This document shows positions 48,745-57,783 of a DNA stretch of 64,000 nucleotides, piece by piece. Every line of letters starts with the position of its first letter. Positions within the stretch are counted from its first letter, which is position 1. The stretch is taken from assembly GCF_014841115.1 (NCBI RefSeq), contig NZ_JACYTP010000018.1, positions 19,878 through 83,877 on the forward strand, in the 5' to 3' direction. Both the position numbers and the translations under genes were made by a program. The notes beneath the pieces were generated by a model, which worked only from the letters and a program-made list of their open reading frames with translations, made no database searches and was not told where the DNA came from. This stretch comes from Photobacterium arenosum. GTDB taxonomy: Bacteria > Pseudomonadota > Gammaproteobacteria > Enterobacterales > Vibrionaceae.

Positions 48745-49611
48745 TTATTTAGAGCGCTTGTGCTGGTAGAGCTGGCGATCTGCCCGCTCTAATAAGCTTA
48801 TCGGCGTATCACCACGCCGATAGGGGGTGGCGCCAATCGAGGTGCCTATGTCCAGGCTGCGCAGGGTATGGTCCTGATCTATCCGCGTCATGACGCGGTG
48901 AATGACCTTGCGTGCAGACTGCTCAGAGGCCGGTTGCAGCAACAGGACAAATTCATCTCCGCCCATGCGGTAACATCGGTCTGAGGTGCGGACTGATTGT
49001 TTCAGGATCGACGAAAAACGGCGGATAACGTTATCGCCATCCAGGTGGCCATATTTATCATTGACCTGCTTGAAGTTGTCCAGATCAAACAATAGAAGTA
49101 CCAGGCCAACCTGGCGGCGATCACTCATGGCGATGGCATGCAGTATGTCCTGATCCAGACAGCTGCGGTTACGCAGGCCGGACAGATGATCCCGCATCGC
49201 CATTTCTTTGATCCGGCGATACTCTATCGCACTGAATAACGGGCCGGCCAGGAGCCTGTGGTAGGTATGGAGAAGGTTAATTTCATCTTGATCCAGTGCG
49301 TAAGGCGTGTCGTACTGGATCTCCCCCAGAGAGTGATCGGCATACCGCAGGGCAAAGCACTGGCGGTTGTCCGTTCCTTGCCCGTGGCGTATCAGGGTGG
49401 TGGTGGTTTCATGGCGCCAAAGCATGCGACTGATATCAATCTGTTTCTCAACTTCCAGTGCAAAGACTTCCAGCAGCACAGACAGCTCAGGTTTGCCCTG
49501 CATTTTTTGCAGGATAAGCAAGCGCTGATCCGCACCCAGCGGCTTGGCGCGGGTTCGGCAGGTGTCGGTTTGCTTTTTGTGCCAGATAATTGGATCCATG
49601 ACTAATATCAT
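48745..49611 (-). CDS. Diguanylate cyclase, intact GGDEF domain
   Basis: Predicted synthase of cyclic-di-GMP from two GTP. 288 residues, no membrane segment. Residues 1-125 form a GAF-like sensory region with no assigned ligand (VLLEVFALEVEKQIDISRML, LGEIQYDTPYALDQDEINLL). The GGDEF domain begins at DHLSGLRNRSCLDQD, with the metal Asp in LLLFDLDNFKQVNDKYGH, the signature RMGGDEF and an I-site RTSD five residues before it. All key residues are intact, unlike the GGDEF protein at 9039-10595. The start has no clear ribosome binding site; a second ATG is four codons in. Confidence 0.85.
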   Translation of the reverse strand: MILVMDPIIWHKKQTDTCRTRAKPLGADQRLLILQKMQGKPELSVLLEVFALEVEKQIDISRMLWRHETTTTLIRHGQGTDNRQCFALRYADHSLGEIQYDTPYALDQDEINLLHTYHRLLAGPLFSAIEYRRIKEMAMRDHLSGLRNRSCLDQDILHAIAMSDRRQVGLVLLLFDLDNFKQVNDKYGHLDGDNVIRRFSSILKQSVRTSDRCYRMGGDEFVLLLQPASEQSARKVIHRVMTRIDQDHTLRSLDIGTSIGATPYRRGDTPISLLERADRQLYQHKRSK

Positions 49612-49692
49612 TGATAAGCAAGGTTTTTAATATATGAGATTTTGGAACTAGATCAATAGAAAATGGAATGAAATGAAAATCTCCCATTGTTT

Positions 49693-50817
49693 TTATTCTA
49701 AAAACGAACGTAGCTCACTTTCTCTCTCCTGGGCATCCAAATAACCGAGATTAATCAGTGCGTGTATGTAATTGGGCTCGAAAAGTATATAGCTGGTAAG
49801 GGCGGCATCGTCCTTGGGACTGATGCCTAATAAGCGCATCAGAGAGCGGGCGGCCAGCGGCATATGGTGATAGAAAGCCTGGGCCAGAGGCTCAAATGAC
49901 TGACTCGGGTACAGGTGCAGGGTATCAACCGATTTGACTGCCATCTTGCGCCTTTCATCGTCTGGCAGCTTGCTGAGCAAAGTATTGGTGTATTCCAGAT
50001 GCTCCAGCTCAGCGGCCATGGTATCACTGAAAATGGTATCCATCAGATGGCCTGTCAACATGCCTACGCCAGGGGCCTGGGTGGGATCTTGCGGCCGTAA
50101 TCTTTGATTGATCAAATCAATGATCAGAATCTTATCTGCGCCCATTTTCATCGAAGGACGCAGTGGCGTCAGTTGGTGAATTGATCCGTCGCCATAGTAT
50201 GCCTGTCCAATCCGGCTGGCCGGGAAGACAAAAGGGATGGCCGATGAGGCCAGCAGGTGCTCTGTGGTGATCAGTGAACGGCGTCCTTTGGATTTCGAAT
50301 AGGTCCAGGGCGTAATACTCTGCTGGCCCTGAAAAAAGCTGACGGTTTTCCCGCTTTTATAGCTGGAGGCTGTGATGGAAATACCGTGCAGATTACCTGC
50401 CAGGATCTGCTGTTCCAGCCGGCCGTAATTATTGACCTGGTTCAGCAACAGGCGCAGTGGCCGATTGTCCAGTAACCCGAACGGCGGCCTGGGGTGATGT
50501 TCTGCCCGCAGCCTTGCCAGCAGTTGATGTGATAAATGCTGGGTGATGCCCCAACCACTAGAACGGAACACCCGTCTGCTGTGCAGGCGTGCCCAGATCC
50601 ATTCCAGCTTTTTTACTCCTAATCGAAAACAGGATGCATAACAGGCAATCGCAGTAGCGTTAATGGCACCGGCAGAGGTACCACTGTAGATGACAAAAGG
50701 GCTGTGATGGTTACGGGGATACCACTCAGAAATCGCTTTCAGTACGCCAACCTGGTAGGCCGCTCTGGCGCCACCCCCTGAAAGCAAGAGACTGATTTTT
50801 GGCTTTTCCTTGCCCAT
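49693..50817 (-). CDS. Patatin-like phospholipase
   Basis: Predicted lipid acyl hydrolase of the patatin family, 374 residues from ATG 50817 (MGKEKPKISLLLSGGGARAA). The oxyanion loop is SGGGARAAYQVGVL, the nucleophile elbow is YSGTSAGAIN (GxSxG, Ser about residue 47), and the dyad Asp is in YYGDGSIHQLTPL. No signal peptide, so probably cytoplasmic or membrane-associated; the substrate is unknown. A TTG six codons upstream is a possible longer start. A 12-bp-arm palindrome overlaps its putative promoter. It lies upstream of the GGDEF gene on the same strand, 81 bp apart. Confidence 0.85.
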   Translation of the reverse strand: MGKEKPKISLLLSGGGARAAYQVGVLKAISEWYPRNHHSPFVIYSGTSAGAINATAIACYASCFRLGVKKLEWIWARLHSRRVFRSSGWGITQHLSHQLLARLRAEHHPRPPFGLLDNRPLRLLLNQVNNYGRLEQQILAGNLHGISITASSYKSGKTVSFFQGQQSITPWTYSKSKGRRSLITTEHLLASSAIPFVFPASRIGQAYYGDGSIHQLTPLRPSMKMGADKILIIDLINQRLRPQDPTQAPGVGMLTGHLMDTIFSDTMAAELEHLEYTNTLLSKLPDDERRKMAVKSVDTLHLYPSQSFEPLAQAFYHHMPLAARSLMRLLGISPKDDAALTSYILFEPNYIHALINLGYLDAQERESELRSFLE

Positions 50818-50883
50818 GCAAAACGTTCCACTCAAGATACTAAACAGATGCGACAGACACTGGTGGCGTCTAGTCTAGTGATA

Positions 50884-50916
50884 ATACTCAGTTTATTTGT
50901 AATTTAAACTGAGTAT
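50884..50916 (-). promoter_or_regulatory. Palindromic operator candidate over the patatin promoter
   Basis: ATACTCAGTTTA and TAAACTGAGTAT are perfect 12-bp arms nine bases apart. On the minus strand a TATTAT (plus 50881-50886) can serve as -10, placing the palindrome between the -35 and -10 region. Its position and symmetry suggest a repressor site for the patatin gene, although a transcribed hairpin is also possible. The 9-base spacer is not family-specific. Confidence 0.5.
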
Positions 50917-50931
50917 ATGTGGCACAGACAC

Positions 50932-50960
50932 AAAAAAGCCTCCGTCCGGAGGCTTTTTTT
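50932..50960 (-). terminator. Terminator of proS
   Basis: AAAAAAGCCTCCG and CGGAGGCTTTTTT form a perfect stem with T-runs on both strands. It ends proS on the minus strand, 23 bp past its stop. Confidence 0.92.
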
Positions 50961-50982
50961 AATATTACGGGTCAGCAAAGGC

Positions 50983-52698
50983 TTAAGCCAGCTTTTGCTT
51001 AATGAAGTTTGAAATGCTGCCGGCGGCCACAGGCTCTTTCGTACCTGTGCGGCGGTCTTTGTATTCCACTTCACCGTTTTTCAGGCTGCGATCGCCGATC
51101 ACCACAGTATGTGGCACACCGATCAGTTCCATATCGGCAAACATGACGCCAGGACGTTCTTTACGATCATCAAACAGTACCTCGATACCGGCAGCCGTCA
51201 GATCCGTATACAGTGCTTCAGCAGCCTGCTGAACTTCTTCTGATTTGTGCATGTTCATCGGCACAATGGCCACCTGGAACGGCGCAATGGCATCCGGCCA
51301 GATAATACCGTTCTCATCGTTATTCTGTTCGATAGCCGCTGCGACCACTCGGGTACAGCCAATGCCGTAACAACCCATTTCCATTACGGCCTGCTTGCCG
51401 TTGGCATCCAGCACAGTGGCGTTCATGGATGAAGAGTAGTTAGTTCCCAGCTGGAAAATATGGCCCACTTCGATACCGCGTTTGAGCAAGATAGTCCCTT
51501 TACCGCATGGGCTTGGGTCACCTTCAATCACATTGCGAATATCTTCGACACGACCCAGTTCTACGTCACGACCCCAGTTGATGCCAAAGTAGTGTTTGCC
51601 GTCAATGTTGGCACCGGCACCGAAGTCGCTCATCACGGCAACGCTGCGGTCAACAATGAAAGTGGCAGGCAGATTGACAGGTCCCAGTGAGCCCGGGCCG
51701 GCATTCACAACGGCGCGGATTTCTTCTTCTGTCGCAAACTCCAGTGGTTTGGCAACACAATCCAGGTTTTCTGCTTTCACTTCGTTGAGTTCGTGATCGC
51801 CACGTACGATCAGAGCGATTAATTCTGCGTCTGACTCTTCAGACGCTTTCACGAACAGTGTTTTAACGGTTTTTTCAACCGGCAGGCCAAATTGCTCAAC
51901 CAGCTCAGCGATGGTTTTAGCATTTGGTGTATCAACCAGCTTCATCTCCTCTGCTGGCTCTGCACGCTCGATGGCAGGCGCCAGCGCTTCGGCTTTTTCG
52001 ATGTTGGCGGCGTATTCCGACTCGGTAGAGAAGGCAATCAGATCTTCGCCACTTTCGGCCAGAACGTGGAACTCGTGCGAGCCGCTGCCGCCGATAGAAC
52101 CGGTATCTGCCAGCACGGCACGGAAATCCAGACCCATGCGACTGAAGACGTTGCTGTAAGCACGGTACATGTCGTTATAGGTGTCTTGCAGGCTGTCTTT
52201 ATCCAGGTGGAAGGAGTAGGCATCCTTCATGATGAATTCACGTGAGCGCATCACACCGAAACGGGGACGAACTTCATCACGGAACTTGGTCTGGATCTGG
52301 TACAGGTTCAGTGGCAACTGCTTGTAGGATTTCACCTCATTACGCACGATGTCAGTGATCACTTCTTCGTGCGTCGGGCCCAGTACAAACGGTCGGTCAT
52401 GGCGGTCAGCAATTCGCAGCAGCTCAGGACCGAATTTGTCCCAGCGGCCTGTTTCCTGCCACAGTTCAGACGGCTGAACCACAGGCATCAGTGTTTCGAC
52501 TGCACCGGCATTGTTCATTTCTTCGCGAACAATGGTTTCGACCTTACGCAGGACACGCAGACCTGTAGGCAGCCAGGTGTACAAACCTGAGGCCAGCTTA
52601 CGGATCATACCTGCACGTAGCATCAGTTGGTGGCTGATGACTTCTGCGTCGTTTGGAGTCTCCTTCAGGGTAGAAAGAAGATATTTACTGGTACGCAT
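50983..52698 (-). CDS. proS: Prolyl-tRNA synthetase
   Basis: Class II synthetase charging tRNA-Pro. 571 residues of the bacterial type with an editing insertion. Motif 2 region is [21 protein letters not shown], followed by [16 protein letters not shown]; the INS editing domain (about residues 225-400, including [19 protein letters not shown]) deacylates Ala-tRNA-Pro; motif 3 is in the [20 protein letters not shown] block, and a C-terminal anticodon-binding domain follows. Single-gene unit; trmO lies upstream on the same strand as in E. coli. Confidence 0.96.
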   Translation of the reverse strand: MRTSKYLLSTLKETPNDAEVISHQLMLRAGMIRKLASGLYTWLPTGLRVLRKVETIVREEMNNAGAVETLMPVVQPSELWQETGRWDKFGPELLRIADRHDRPFVLGPTHEEVITDIVRNEVKSYKQLPLNLYQIQTKFRDEVRPRFGVMRSREFIMKDAYSFHLDKDSLQDTYNDMYRAYSNVFSRMGLDFRAVLADTGSIGGSGSHEFHVLAESGEDLIAFSTESEYAANIEKAEALAPAIERAEPAEEMKLVDTPNAKTIAELVEQFGLPVEKTVKTLFVKASEESDAELIALIVRGDHELNEVKAENLDCVAKPLEFATEEEIRAVVNAGPGSLGPVNLPATFIVDRSVAVMSDFGAGANIDGKHYFGINWGRDVELGRVEDIRNVIEGDPSPCGKGTILLKRGIEVGHIFQLGTNYSSSMNATVLDANGKQAVMEMGCYGIGCTRVVAAAIEQNNDENGIIWPDAIAPFQVAIVPMNMHKSEEVQQAAEALYTDLTAAGIEVLFDDRKERPGVMFADMELIGVPHTVVIGDRSLKNGEVEYKDRRTGTKEPVAAGSISNFIKQKLA

Positions 52699-52825
52699 TG
52701 ATGGTATCCGTTGGTAATTATGAGGATTAATATTGAGAGCAGTATATTAGCAGCGTATCTGTCTTTCGCCAAAGGGAACCCGAGGCTTATTGGCTGTCCG
52801 GTGACTTCAGTCACCGGAAAACAGG

Positions 52826-53560
52826 TTAAGTATAGTCTGTAAGGTCAGCTTGCCCGGAGGCGACTATTTGTTCGACCAGGACTTTATGGCCTTCAAACCG
52901 AAACAGTACGTTGTAGTCAAACAATAGTACGCCATAGCGCTTGTCATCCGTTTTCGCTTTCTTATAGGCCGGGCGGGGATCCTGCGCCAGTACTTCTTCA
53001 ATCACCGCTTGTTGATAGGCTGCGTCTTCGCCATCAAGCTGGGCCAGTGCAGCAGGGGTAAACTCGACGGGAAGCAGTTCAGGTGTCTCTGCCGCAAAGC
53101 CGCCACCGGCATCCGGCACACTGTCGGAATAGGGAATATAGGGTTTGATGTCAATGACAGGCGTACCGTCAACCAAATCCACACCGGCCAAATCCAACAG
53201 CACCTGACCTTTTTCCTGCCGCACGCCGATCAGCTTGATCGCTGACATCCCTATACCGTTAGGGCGAAAAGTGGCCCGGCTGGCAAAGACGCCGATGCGG
53301 TCATTACCGCCTAGTCTGGGCGGTCTCACGGTAGGGCGCCAGCCCGCCGCCAGGTTCTGATCAAATAAAAACAGCAGCCACAAATGGCTGAACTGTTCTA
53401 TGCCTCTGATCGATTCCGGCGTGTTCGCATCGCCGCAAAGCACCAGGGTTGCTCTGGCACTGGGTACCAGGCCGGGCTGACGGGGAACGGCGAATTTCTC
53501 TTTGTAAGGGGAGTGGATGACACCAATTGGCTCAATCTGAAAAGTCATTTTCTCTGTCAT
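52826..53560 (-). CDS. trmO: tRNA (t6A37) N6-methyltransferase TrmO (TsaA)
   Basis: SAM-dependent methylation of t6A37 to m6t6A in tRNA-Thr. About 244 residues from ATG 53560; ATG 53548 is an alternative with a shorter leader. The beta-barrel signature is IGVIHSPYKEKFAVPRQPGL, and RPPRLGGNDRIGVFASRATFRPN is the family hallmark, followed by LVDGTPVIDIKPYIPYSDS and VLAQDPRPAYKK. Modifies the same nucleotide that TcdA (467-1273) cyclises, so the two act on related substrates. E. coli has rcsF next; here rpmE2-rpmJ2 takes its place. Confidence 0.93.
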   Translation of the reverse strand: MTEKMTFQIEPIGVIHSPYKEKFAVPRQPGLVPSARATLVLCGDANTPESIRGIEQFSHLWLLFLFDQNLAAGWRPTVRPPRLGGNDRIGVFASRATFRPNGIGMSAIKLIGVRQEKGQVLLDLAGVDLVDGTPVIDIKPYIPYSDSVPDAGGGFAAETPELLPVEFTPAALAQLDGEDAAYQQAVIEEVLAQDPRPAYKKAKTDDKRYGVLLFDYNVLFRFEGHKVLVEQIVASGQADLTDYT

Positions 53561-53654
53561 TCGTGCATGTCGCTGCAGATCATATCTGCCAGACCTTAGC
53601 ACATCTCAATGTGGTGTTGCTGAAAATCTTGTTGTGGGAAAAGCGCATTAAGTG

Positions 53655-53677
53655 TTATGTTATACTATAGCATTTAA
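53655..53677 (+). promoter_or_regulatory. Zur-like box before rpmE2
   Basis: ATGTTATACTATAGCAT (53657-53673) has eight-base arms about a central C with one mismatch, matching the Zur core (GTTATA-N-TATAAC). It overlaps the probable promoter and lies just before the ribosome binding site GAGGAGG. It should repress rpmE2-rpmJ2 when zinc is sufficient. Confidence 0.75.
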
Positions 53678-53691
53678 TGCGAGGAGGCATG

Positions 53692-53955
53692 ATGAAACCA
53701 GGTATCCATCCCGAGTACCGTAAAGTGGTGTTTCACGACACTAGCGTAGATAAATATTTCGTTGTCGGCTCGACACTGAAGACAGATAAAACCATCACAT
53801 GGCAGGACGGCAAGGAGTACCCCTACTTCTTGCTGGACGTGTCGTCTGAATCGCACCCTTTCTACACCGGCAAGCAGCGGGTGATTAAGACAGAAGGCCG
53901 GATGGCAAACTTTAACCGCCGTTTTGCGGCGTTTGGAAATAAGGAAGCACAATGA
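53692..53955 (+). CDS. rpmE2: 50S ribosomal protein L31 type B (zinc-independent)
   Basis: Paralog of L31 that replaces the zinc-binding form under zinc starvation. 87 residues from ATG 53692 ([20 protein letters not shown]); the ATG one codon upstream is too close to GAGGAGG. There is no CxxC zinc motif, unlike the normal L31. [27 protein letters not shown] is the family core. It overlaps rpmJ2 by four bases (ATGA). The Zur-like box just upstream fits its role. Confidence 0.93.
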   Translation: MKPGIHPEYRKVVFHDTSVDKYFVVGSTLKTDKTITWQDGKEYPYFLLDVSSESHPFYTGKQRVIKTEGRMANFNRRFAAFGNKEAQ

Positions 53956-54095
53956 AGGTATTAAGCTCACTCAAAAGCGCCAAGCTGCGCCATAGAGATT
54001 GCCAGGTGGTCAAGCGACGTGGCCGCATTTACGTAATTTGTAAATCCAATCCACGCTTTAAAGCCGTGCAGGGTACGGTGAAAAAGAAGAAGTAA
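53952..54095 (+). CDS. rpmJ2: 50S ribosomal protein L36 type B (YkgO-like)
   Basis: 47-residue paralog of L36 ([20 protein letters not shown], then [19 protein letters not shown]), very close to E. coli YkgO. Normal L36 binds zinc through a CxxC-C-H set; here only two of these positions are Cys, so zinc is not needed. It overlaps the rpmE2 stop codon, a coupling that keeps the two paralogs in balance. A stem-loop terminator follows 45 bp later. Confidence 0.92.
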   Translation: MKVLSSLKSAKLRHRDCQVVKRRGRIYVICKSNPRFKAVQGTVKKKK

Positions 54096-54140
54096 ACGAC
54101 CGAGCGGTCTGATCAGATCATTGTTCCCCATCCAGAACAA

Positions 54141-54166
54141 CAAAAGCCCCTTTGCAGGGGCTTTTG
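54141..54166. terminator. Bidirectional terminator between rpmJ2 and metQ
   Basis: CAAAAGCCCC and GGGGCTTTTG form a perfect 10-bp stem with a six-base loop; T-runs lie inside both arms. It ends rpmE2-rpmJ2 on the plus strand and metNIQ on the minus strand. Confidence 0.85.
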
Positions 54167-54200
54167 AACTTTTATCGGCAAGGTGTTGTGAGGCGATGGC

Positions 54201-55025
54201 TTACCAGCCTTTGACAATGCCGCCTTTGAAGATCTCCATCGCTGCATCGTTCACCGCATCAGACTGATATGCCTTGATAAAGGTCTGCACGTTTTCGGCA
54301 TTCACGTTATCTTCACGGGCAACAATCAGGTTCACATAAGGTGATTCTTTGTCTTCCACAAAGATACCGTCATGATCCGGAGACAAGTCGATAGTGCTGG
54401 CGTAGGTGTTGTTGATAATGGCCAGTTTGACGTCATCCAGAGAGCGCGGCAGTTGCGGTGCTTCCAGTTCAACGATGTCCAGGTTCTTTGGATTTTCAAC
54501 GATATCCAGCACAGTGGCTGTCAGGCCTGCGCCGTCTTTAAGTTTGATCAGACCTTGTTGCTGCAGCAACAGCAGCGAGCGGCCCAGGTTGGTTGGATCG
54601 TTTGGCACTGCGATCTGATCACCGTCTTGCAGCTCATCGATAGAAGCGATTTTGCTTGAGTAGGCTGCAATCGGGTAGACAAAGGTGTTACCGGCAATCG
54701 CGAACTTGTAGCCACGGTCTTTAATTTGCTGATCCAGATAAGGCTTATGCTGGAAGGCGTTAACGTCGATCGAGCCTTCTTCCAGCGCCGCGTTAGGTGA
54801 CACATAGTCGGTGAAAGTGATCAGCTCAACGTCCAGACCATACTTGTCTTTGGCTTCTTTGGCGGCCACTTCAGCTACCTGCGCTTCTGCACCGGCCATC
54901 ACACCCACTTTGATTTTGCTGTTGTCAGCAGCAGCGGTAGATTCCTGTTTTTCGCCACAGCCAGTCAGTGCCAGAGCTGACGCCAGACCCGCGACTGCAA
55001 AGAAATGTTTAATATTCAGAGCCAT
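54201..55025 (-). CDS. metQ: Methionine ABC transporter substrate-binding lipoprotein MetQ
   Basis: Binds D- and L-methionine for the MetNIQ importer. 274 residues from ATG 55025 (MALNIKHFFAVAGLASALAL), preceded by GGAGAAG; longer in-frame starts are unlikely. The lipobox is LTGC (Cys about residue 22). SKIKVGVMAGAEAQVAEVA, FTDYVSPNAALEEGSIDVNAFQHKPYL and VPNDPTNLGRSLLLLQ are family blocks. Last gene of metN-metI-metQ. Confidence 0.95.
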   Translation of the reverse strand: MALNIKHFFAVAGLASALALTGCGEKQESTAAADNSKIKVGVMAGAEAQVAEVAAKEAKDKYGLDVELITFTDYVSPNAALEEGSIDVNAFQHKPYLDQQIKDRGYKFAIAGNTFVYPIAAYSSKIASIDELQDGDQIAVPNDPTNLGRSLLLLQQQGLIKLKDGAGLTATVLDIVENPKNLDIVELEAPQLPRSLDDVKLAIINNTYASTIDLSPDHDGIFVEDKESPYVNLIVAREDNVNAENVQTFIKAYQSDAVNDAAMEIFKGGIVKGW

Positions 55026-55148
55026 TGTACTTCTCCTATTGTTCAGGGAATCCCTGTACTTTGTTGTCGTTGTATTTCTGTAACTTATCGGTTTCGCCGG
55101 CAAGCCATGTCCGGCGGATGTGAGTTTTCTGTTGTGTTCCCGTCAAAC

Positions 55149-55835
55149 TTATCTGTGGTCGACGCGGCGGACCAGATGATCCCCGGCGGACTGGATCAGC
55201 TGTACTAACACGACCAGCATGATCACAGTGATCATCATGACTGTGCCGTCAAAGCGCTGATAACCATAGCGGATACCGACATCACCTAAACCGCCGCCGC
55301 CGACTGTACCTGCCATGGCCGAGTAGCTGACCAGAGTGACCAGAGTAATGGTGACGGCATTAATAATGCCCGGCAGCGCTTCCGGCAGCAGTACCTTGCG
55401 AATGATTTGCACTGGCGTGGCACCCATAGCTTGCGCGGCTTCAACCAGACCGCTGGGTACTTCGAGCAGTGCACCTTCCACCAGACGGGCGATAAAGGGA
55501 ATTGCGCCGACTGTCAGTGGCACAATGGCCGCCGCAGTACCGATGGAACTGCCCACCACAAAGCGGGTGAATGGAATAATGGCCACCAGCAGAATAATGA
55601 ACGGGATGGAGCGGCCGATATTAACCACACCACCCAGCACTTTATTAAAGCCCGGGTTGGCCAGCAGGCCGTTGGGCTTGGTCAGGTGCAGAGCGACACC
55701 CACAGGAATGCCGATGGCGAAACCAATCAGGCCGGAAGCGAAGACCATCATCAGTGTTTCGCCTAAAGCGTCCGTCAGCAGACCAATCAGGCGTTCGTTG
55801 GTTTGCCACCAGGTGGCGATAGAATCAAGCAACAT
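55149..55835 (-). CDS. metI: Methionine ABC transporter permease MetI
   Basis: Membrane subunit of the methionine importer. 228 residues with five hydrophobic segments; the ABC-permease EAA loop is [28 protein letters not shown] (residues about 130-158). [27 protein letters not shown] is the family's C-terminal block. Its start overlaps metN by 11 bases. Confidence 0.94.
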   Translation of the reverse strand: MLLDSIATWWQTNERLIGLLTDALGETLMMVFASGLIGFAIGIPVGVALHLTKPNGLLANPGFNKVLGGVVNIGRSIPFIILLVAIIPFTRFVVGSSIGTAAAIVPLTVGAIPFIARLVEGALLEVPSGLVEAAQAMGATPVQIIRKVLLPEALPGIINAVTITLVTLVSYSAMAGTVGGGGLGDVGIRYGYQRFDGTVMMITVIMLVVLVQLIQSAGDHLVRRVDHR

Positions 55836-56859
55836 AACCCAGCACCTCTACATTTACTTTGTGTTCGCGAAGGAAAGCGATGGTTTGTTGTGTCGCTTCT
55901 TCAGAGCCAAAAAATTCCGCCAGCATCAGGCCGAACTTCACACCGCCGGCATAGTCCATGTCGGCACTCAGAATGTTGGCATCAATACCGAACTGCCGCG
56001 ATGCCTGACTGAGCAGTGGCGCATCCACGGAAGCGCCGGTGAATTCCAGCCGTATCAGAGGGTAGTTAGTCTCTGTACGCTCTGTTTCCAGGCGCGCTTT
56101 ATAATCTTCCGGTATCGACAGATCTAAGGTAGAACGGATAAATTCACGTGCCAGTTCTGTTTTCGGATGGGCAAAGATATCACCCACCGGACCTTTCTCG
56201 ACCAGCTCGCCGTTGCCTATGATGGCCACTTCTGAACAGATGCTTTTCACCACGTTCATTTCATGGGTGATCAGCAAAATTGTCAGGTTCAGCTTATTAT
56301 TGATTTCTTTCAGTAACTCAAGAATGGACTGGGTGGTGGCCGGATCCAGTGCGCTGGTGGCTTCGTCACACAACAAAACTTTAGGATCAGAGGCCAGGGC
56401 ACGGGCAATAGCCACCCGTTGTTTTTGTCCGCCGCTGAGGTTTGACGGGTAGGACTGATGTTTGTCAGCTAAACCAACCAGATTGAGCAATTCGGTTACT
56501 TTGCGTTTGACTTCCGCTTTATCCGTGCCAGCCAGTTCCAGCGGCAGCGCGACATTGTCGAAAACGGTGCGGGACGATAACAGATTGAAGTGCTGGAAAA
56601 TCATGCCGATTTTACGGCGAGCCAGTGTTAATTCCTGATTAGAGAGCTGAGTGAGATCGATACCATCAACAATGATGTGTCCTGAGGTTGGCTTCTCAAG
56701 CAAGTTAACGCAACGTATCAGGGTACTTTTTCCCGCACCGGACGCACCGATGACACCAAAAATTGTGCCTTGCTCAATGCTGAGGTTGATATCGCGTAAG
56801 GCGTGGATGTCTTTATCCCCGACTTTGAAGGTTTTATTGACCCTGTTGATCTCTATCAT
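55825..56859 (-). CDS. metN: Methionine ABC transporter ATP-binding protein MetN
   Basis: ATPase of the methionine importer. 344 residues: Walker [15 protein letters not shown] (about residue 38-51), Q-loop in [10 protein letters not shown], the [15 protein letters not shown] signature, Walker [14 protein letters not shown] and the H-loop [10 protein letters not shown], then a C-terminal ACT-like NIL domain (about 265-344) that senses methionine. AGGA lies upstream of the ATG. First gene of metNIQ, expressed from the MetJ-controlled promoter. Confidence 0.96.
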   Translation of the reverse strand: MIEINRVNKTFKVGDKDIHALRDINLSIEQGTIFGVIGASGAGKSTLIRCVNLLEKPTSGHIIVDGIDLTQLSNQELTLARRKIGMIFQHFNLLSSRTVFDNVALPLELAGTDKAEVKRKVTELLNLVGLADKHQSYPSNLSGGQKQRVAIARALASDPKVLLCDEATSALDPATTQSILELLKEINNKLNLTILLITHEMNVVKSICSEVAIIGNGELVEKGPVGDIFAHPKTELAREFIRSTLDLSIPEDYKARLETERTETNYPLIRLEFTGASVDAPLLSQASRQFGIDANILSADMDYAGGVKFGLMLAEFFGSEEATQQTIAFLREHKVNVEVLGYVA

Positions 56860-57021
56860 GCTGTGTCCTGCTACTGCTTTTTTAACTTGCTTGCTGTGTT
56901 GTAAACCAGCATAGCTTTATGGTCGTAATTTCGCCTGCATTAGTGTTTTTGTGTGTAGTTTAAGCGATAGACCTTGTCATCTTCTTGTGTTACCGGAATT
57001 TTTCCGTGTCATCTGTTGTGG

Positions 57022-57050
57022 ATGCTAGGGTGTCTAGATGGCTAAGTCAA
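57022..57050 (-). promoter_or_regulatory. metNIQ promoter
   Basis: Minus-strand -35 TTGACT (plus 57045-57050), 17-bp spacer, -10 TAGCAT (plus 57022-57027), giving a leader of about 155 nt. Several MetJ octamers overlap it, as expected for repression by MetJ with S-adenosylmethionine. Confidence 0.7.
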
Positions 57051-57075
57051 TAGATATTTTTACGTCTAGACGGCT
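57028..57075. promoter_or_regulatory. MetJ operator, six consecutive met-box octamers
   Basis: Six octamers in exact 8-bp register, of which the best matches to the met box AGACGTCT are AGACGGCT (57068-57075), TTACGTCT (57060-57067) and AGATGGCT (57036-57043). MetJ binds such arrays cooperatively as dimers. The array covers the metN promoter. The rest of the 341-base gap between metN and gmhB holds no other gene. Confidence 0.8.
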
Positions 57076-57200
57076 AAATCAAAAAACACTGCGATTCAGC
57101 CGGAAAAGTGTCAGCCAGTCTGCCTGAGGATAAAGAGATGATTCCGTGTGTCAGCCATGCCATAATTTAGCGAATTTGATTTCTATCTTTAGGTGATCGC

Positions 57201-57758
57201 TTGGCTAAGCCTGCTGTGTTTATTGATCGTGACGGCGTCATTAACGTTGATCACGGCTATGTCCATACTGTTGACGATTTTGAATATATCGAAGGGGTGT
57301 TTGACGCCTGCAAGAAACTGAAAGAGCAGGGTTACCTTCTGGTGCTGGTGACCAATCAGGCCGGTATTGCCAGAGGCATGTATACCGAAGATGAATTCCT
57401 GACCCTGACAGAGTGGATGGACTGGAATTTTGTCGATAACGGTGTTGAATTTGACGGCATCTATTACTGCCCGCATCACCCGACAGAAGGAAAGGGCGAT
57501 TATCTGCAAGATTGTGATTGCCGCAAGCCCAAGCCAGGCATGTTTATTTCAGCCCGCGATTTTCTGAACATTGATATGGCCCGTTCAGTGATGATTGGCG
57601 ATAAAACCGATGATATGACAGCGGCGCAAGCGGCTGACGTGGGCACCAGAATTCTGGTGCGTACCGGTAAGCCAGTCACTCAAGAAGGGGAGGCACTGGC
57701 TTCGGTTGTGCTCGACAGTGTCGCGGATGTCCCGGCCTGGTTAGCGGCCAGCAACTAA
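57201..57758 (+). CDS. gmhB: D-glycero-beta-D-manno-heptose 1,7-bisphosphate 7-phosphatase GmhB
   Basis: HAD-family phosphatase of LPS inner-core heptose synthesis. 185 residues: catalytic motif [17 protein letters not shown], the [13 protein letters not shown] motif, a zinc-binding set in [20 protein letters not shown], and [12 protein letters not shown] (motif IV). The start is TTG with AGGTGATC upstream. It is divergent from metN. In E. coli gmhB is followed by an rRNA operon; here a peptide ABC operon comes between. Confidence 0.94.
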   Translation: MAKPAVFIDRDGVINVDHGYVHTVDDFEYIEGVFDACKKLKEQGYLLVLVTNQAGIARGMYTEDEFLTLTEWMDWNFVDNGVEFDGIYYCPHHPTEGKGDYLQDCDCRKPKPGMFISARDFLNIDMARSVMIGDKTDDMTAAQAADVGTRILVRTGKPVTQEGEALASVVLDSVADVPAWLAASN

Positions 57759-57783
57759 CTGTCCGGCATCTTTAAGGTTCACA

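Noticed and set aside
49693..50817. Patatin plus cyclic-nucleotide gene as a CBASS-like defence system
   Set aside because: The neighbour is a GGDEF diguanylate cyclase, not a CD-NTase, there are no Cap accessory genes or mobile-element signs, and the locus lies within a conserved core block.
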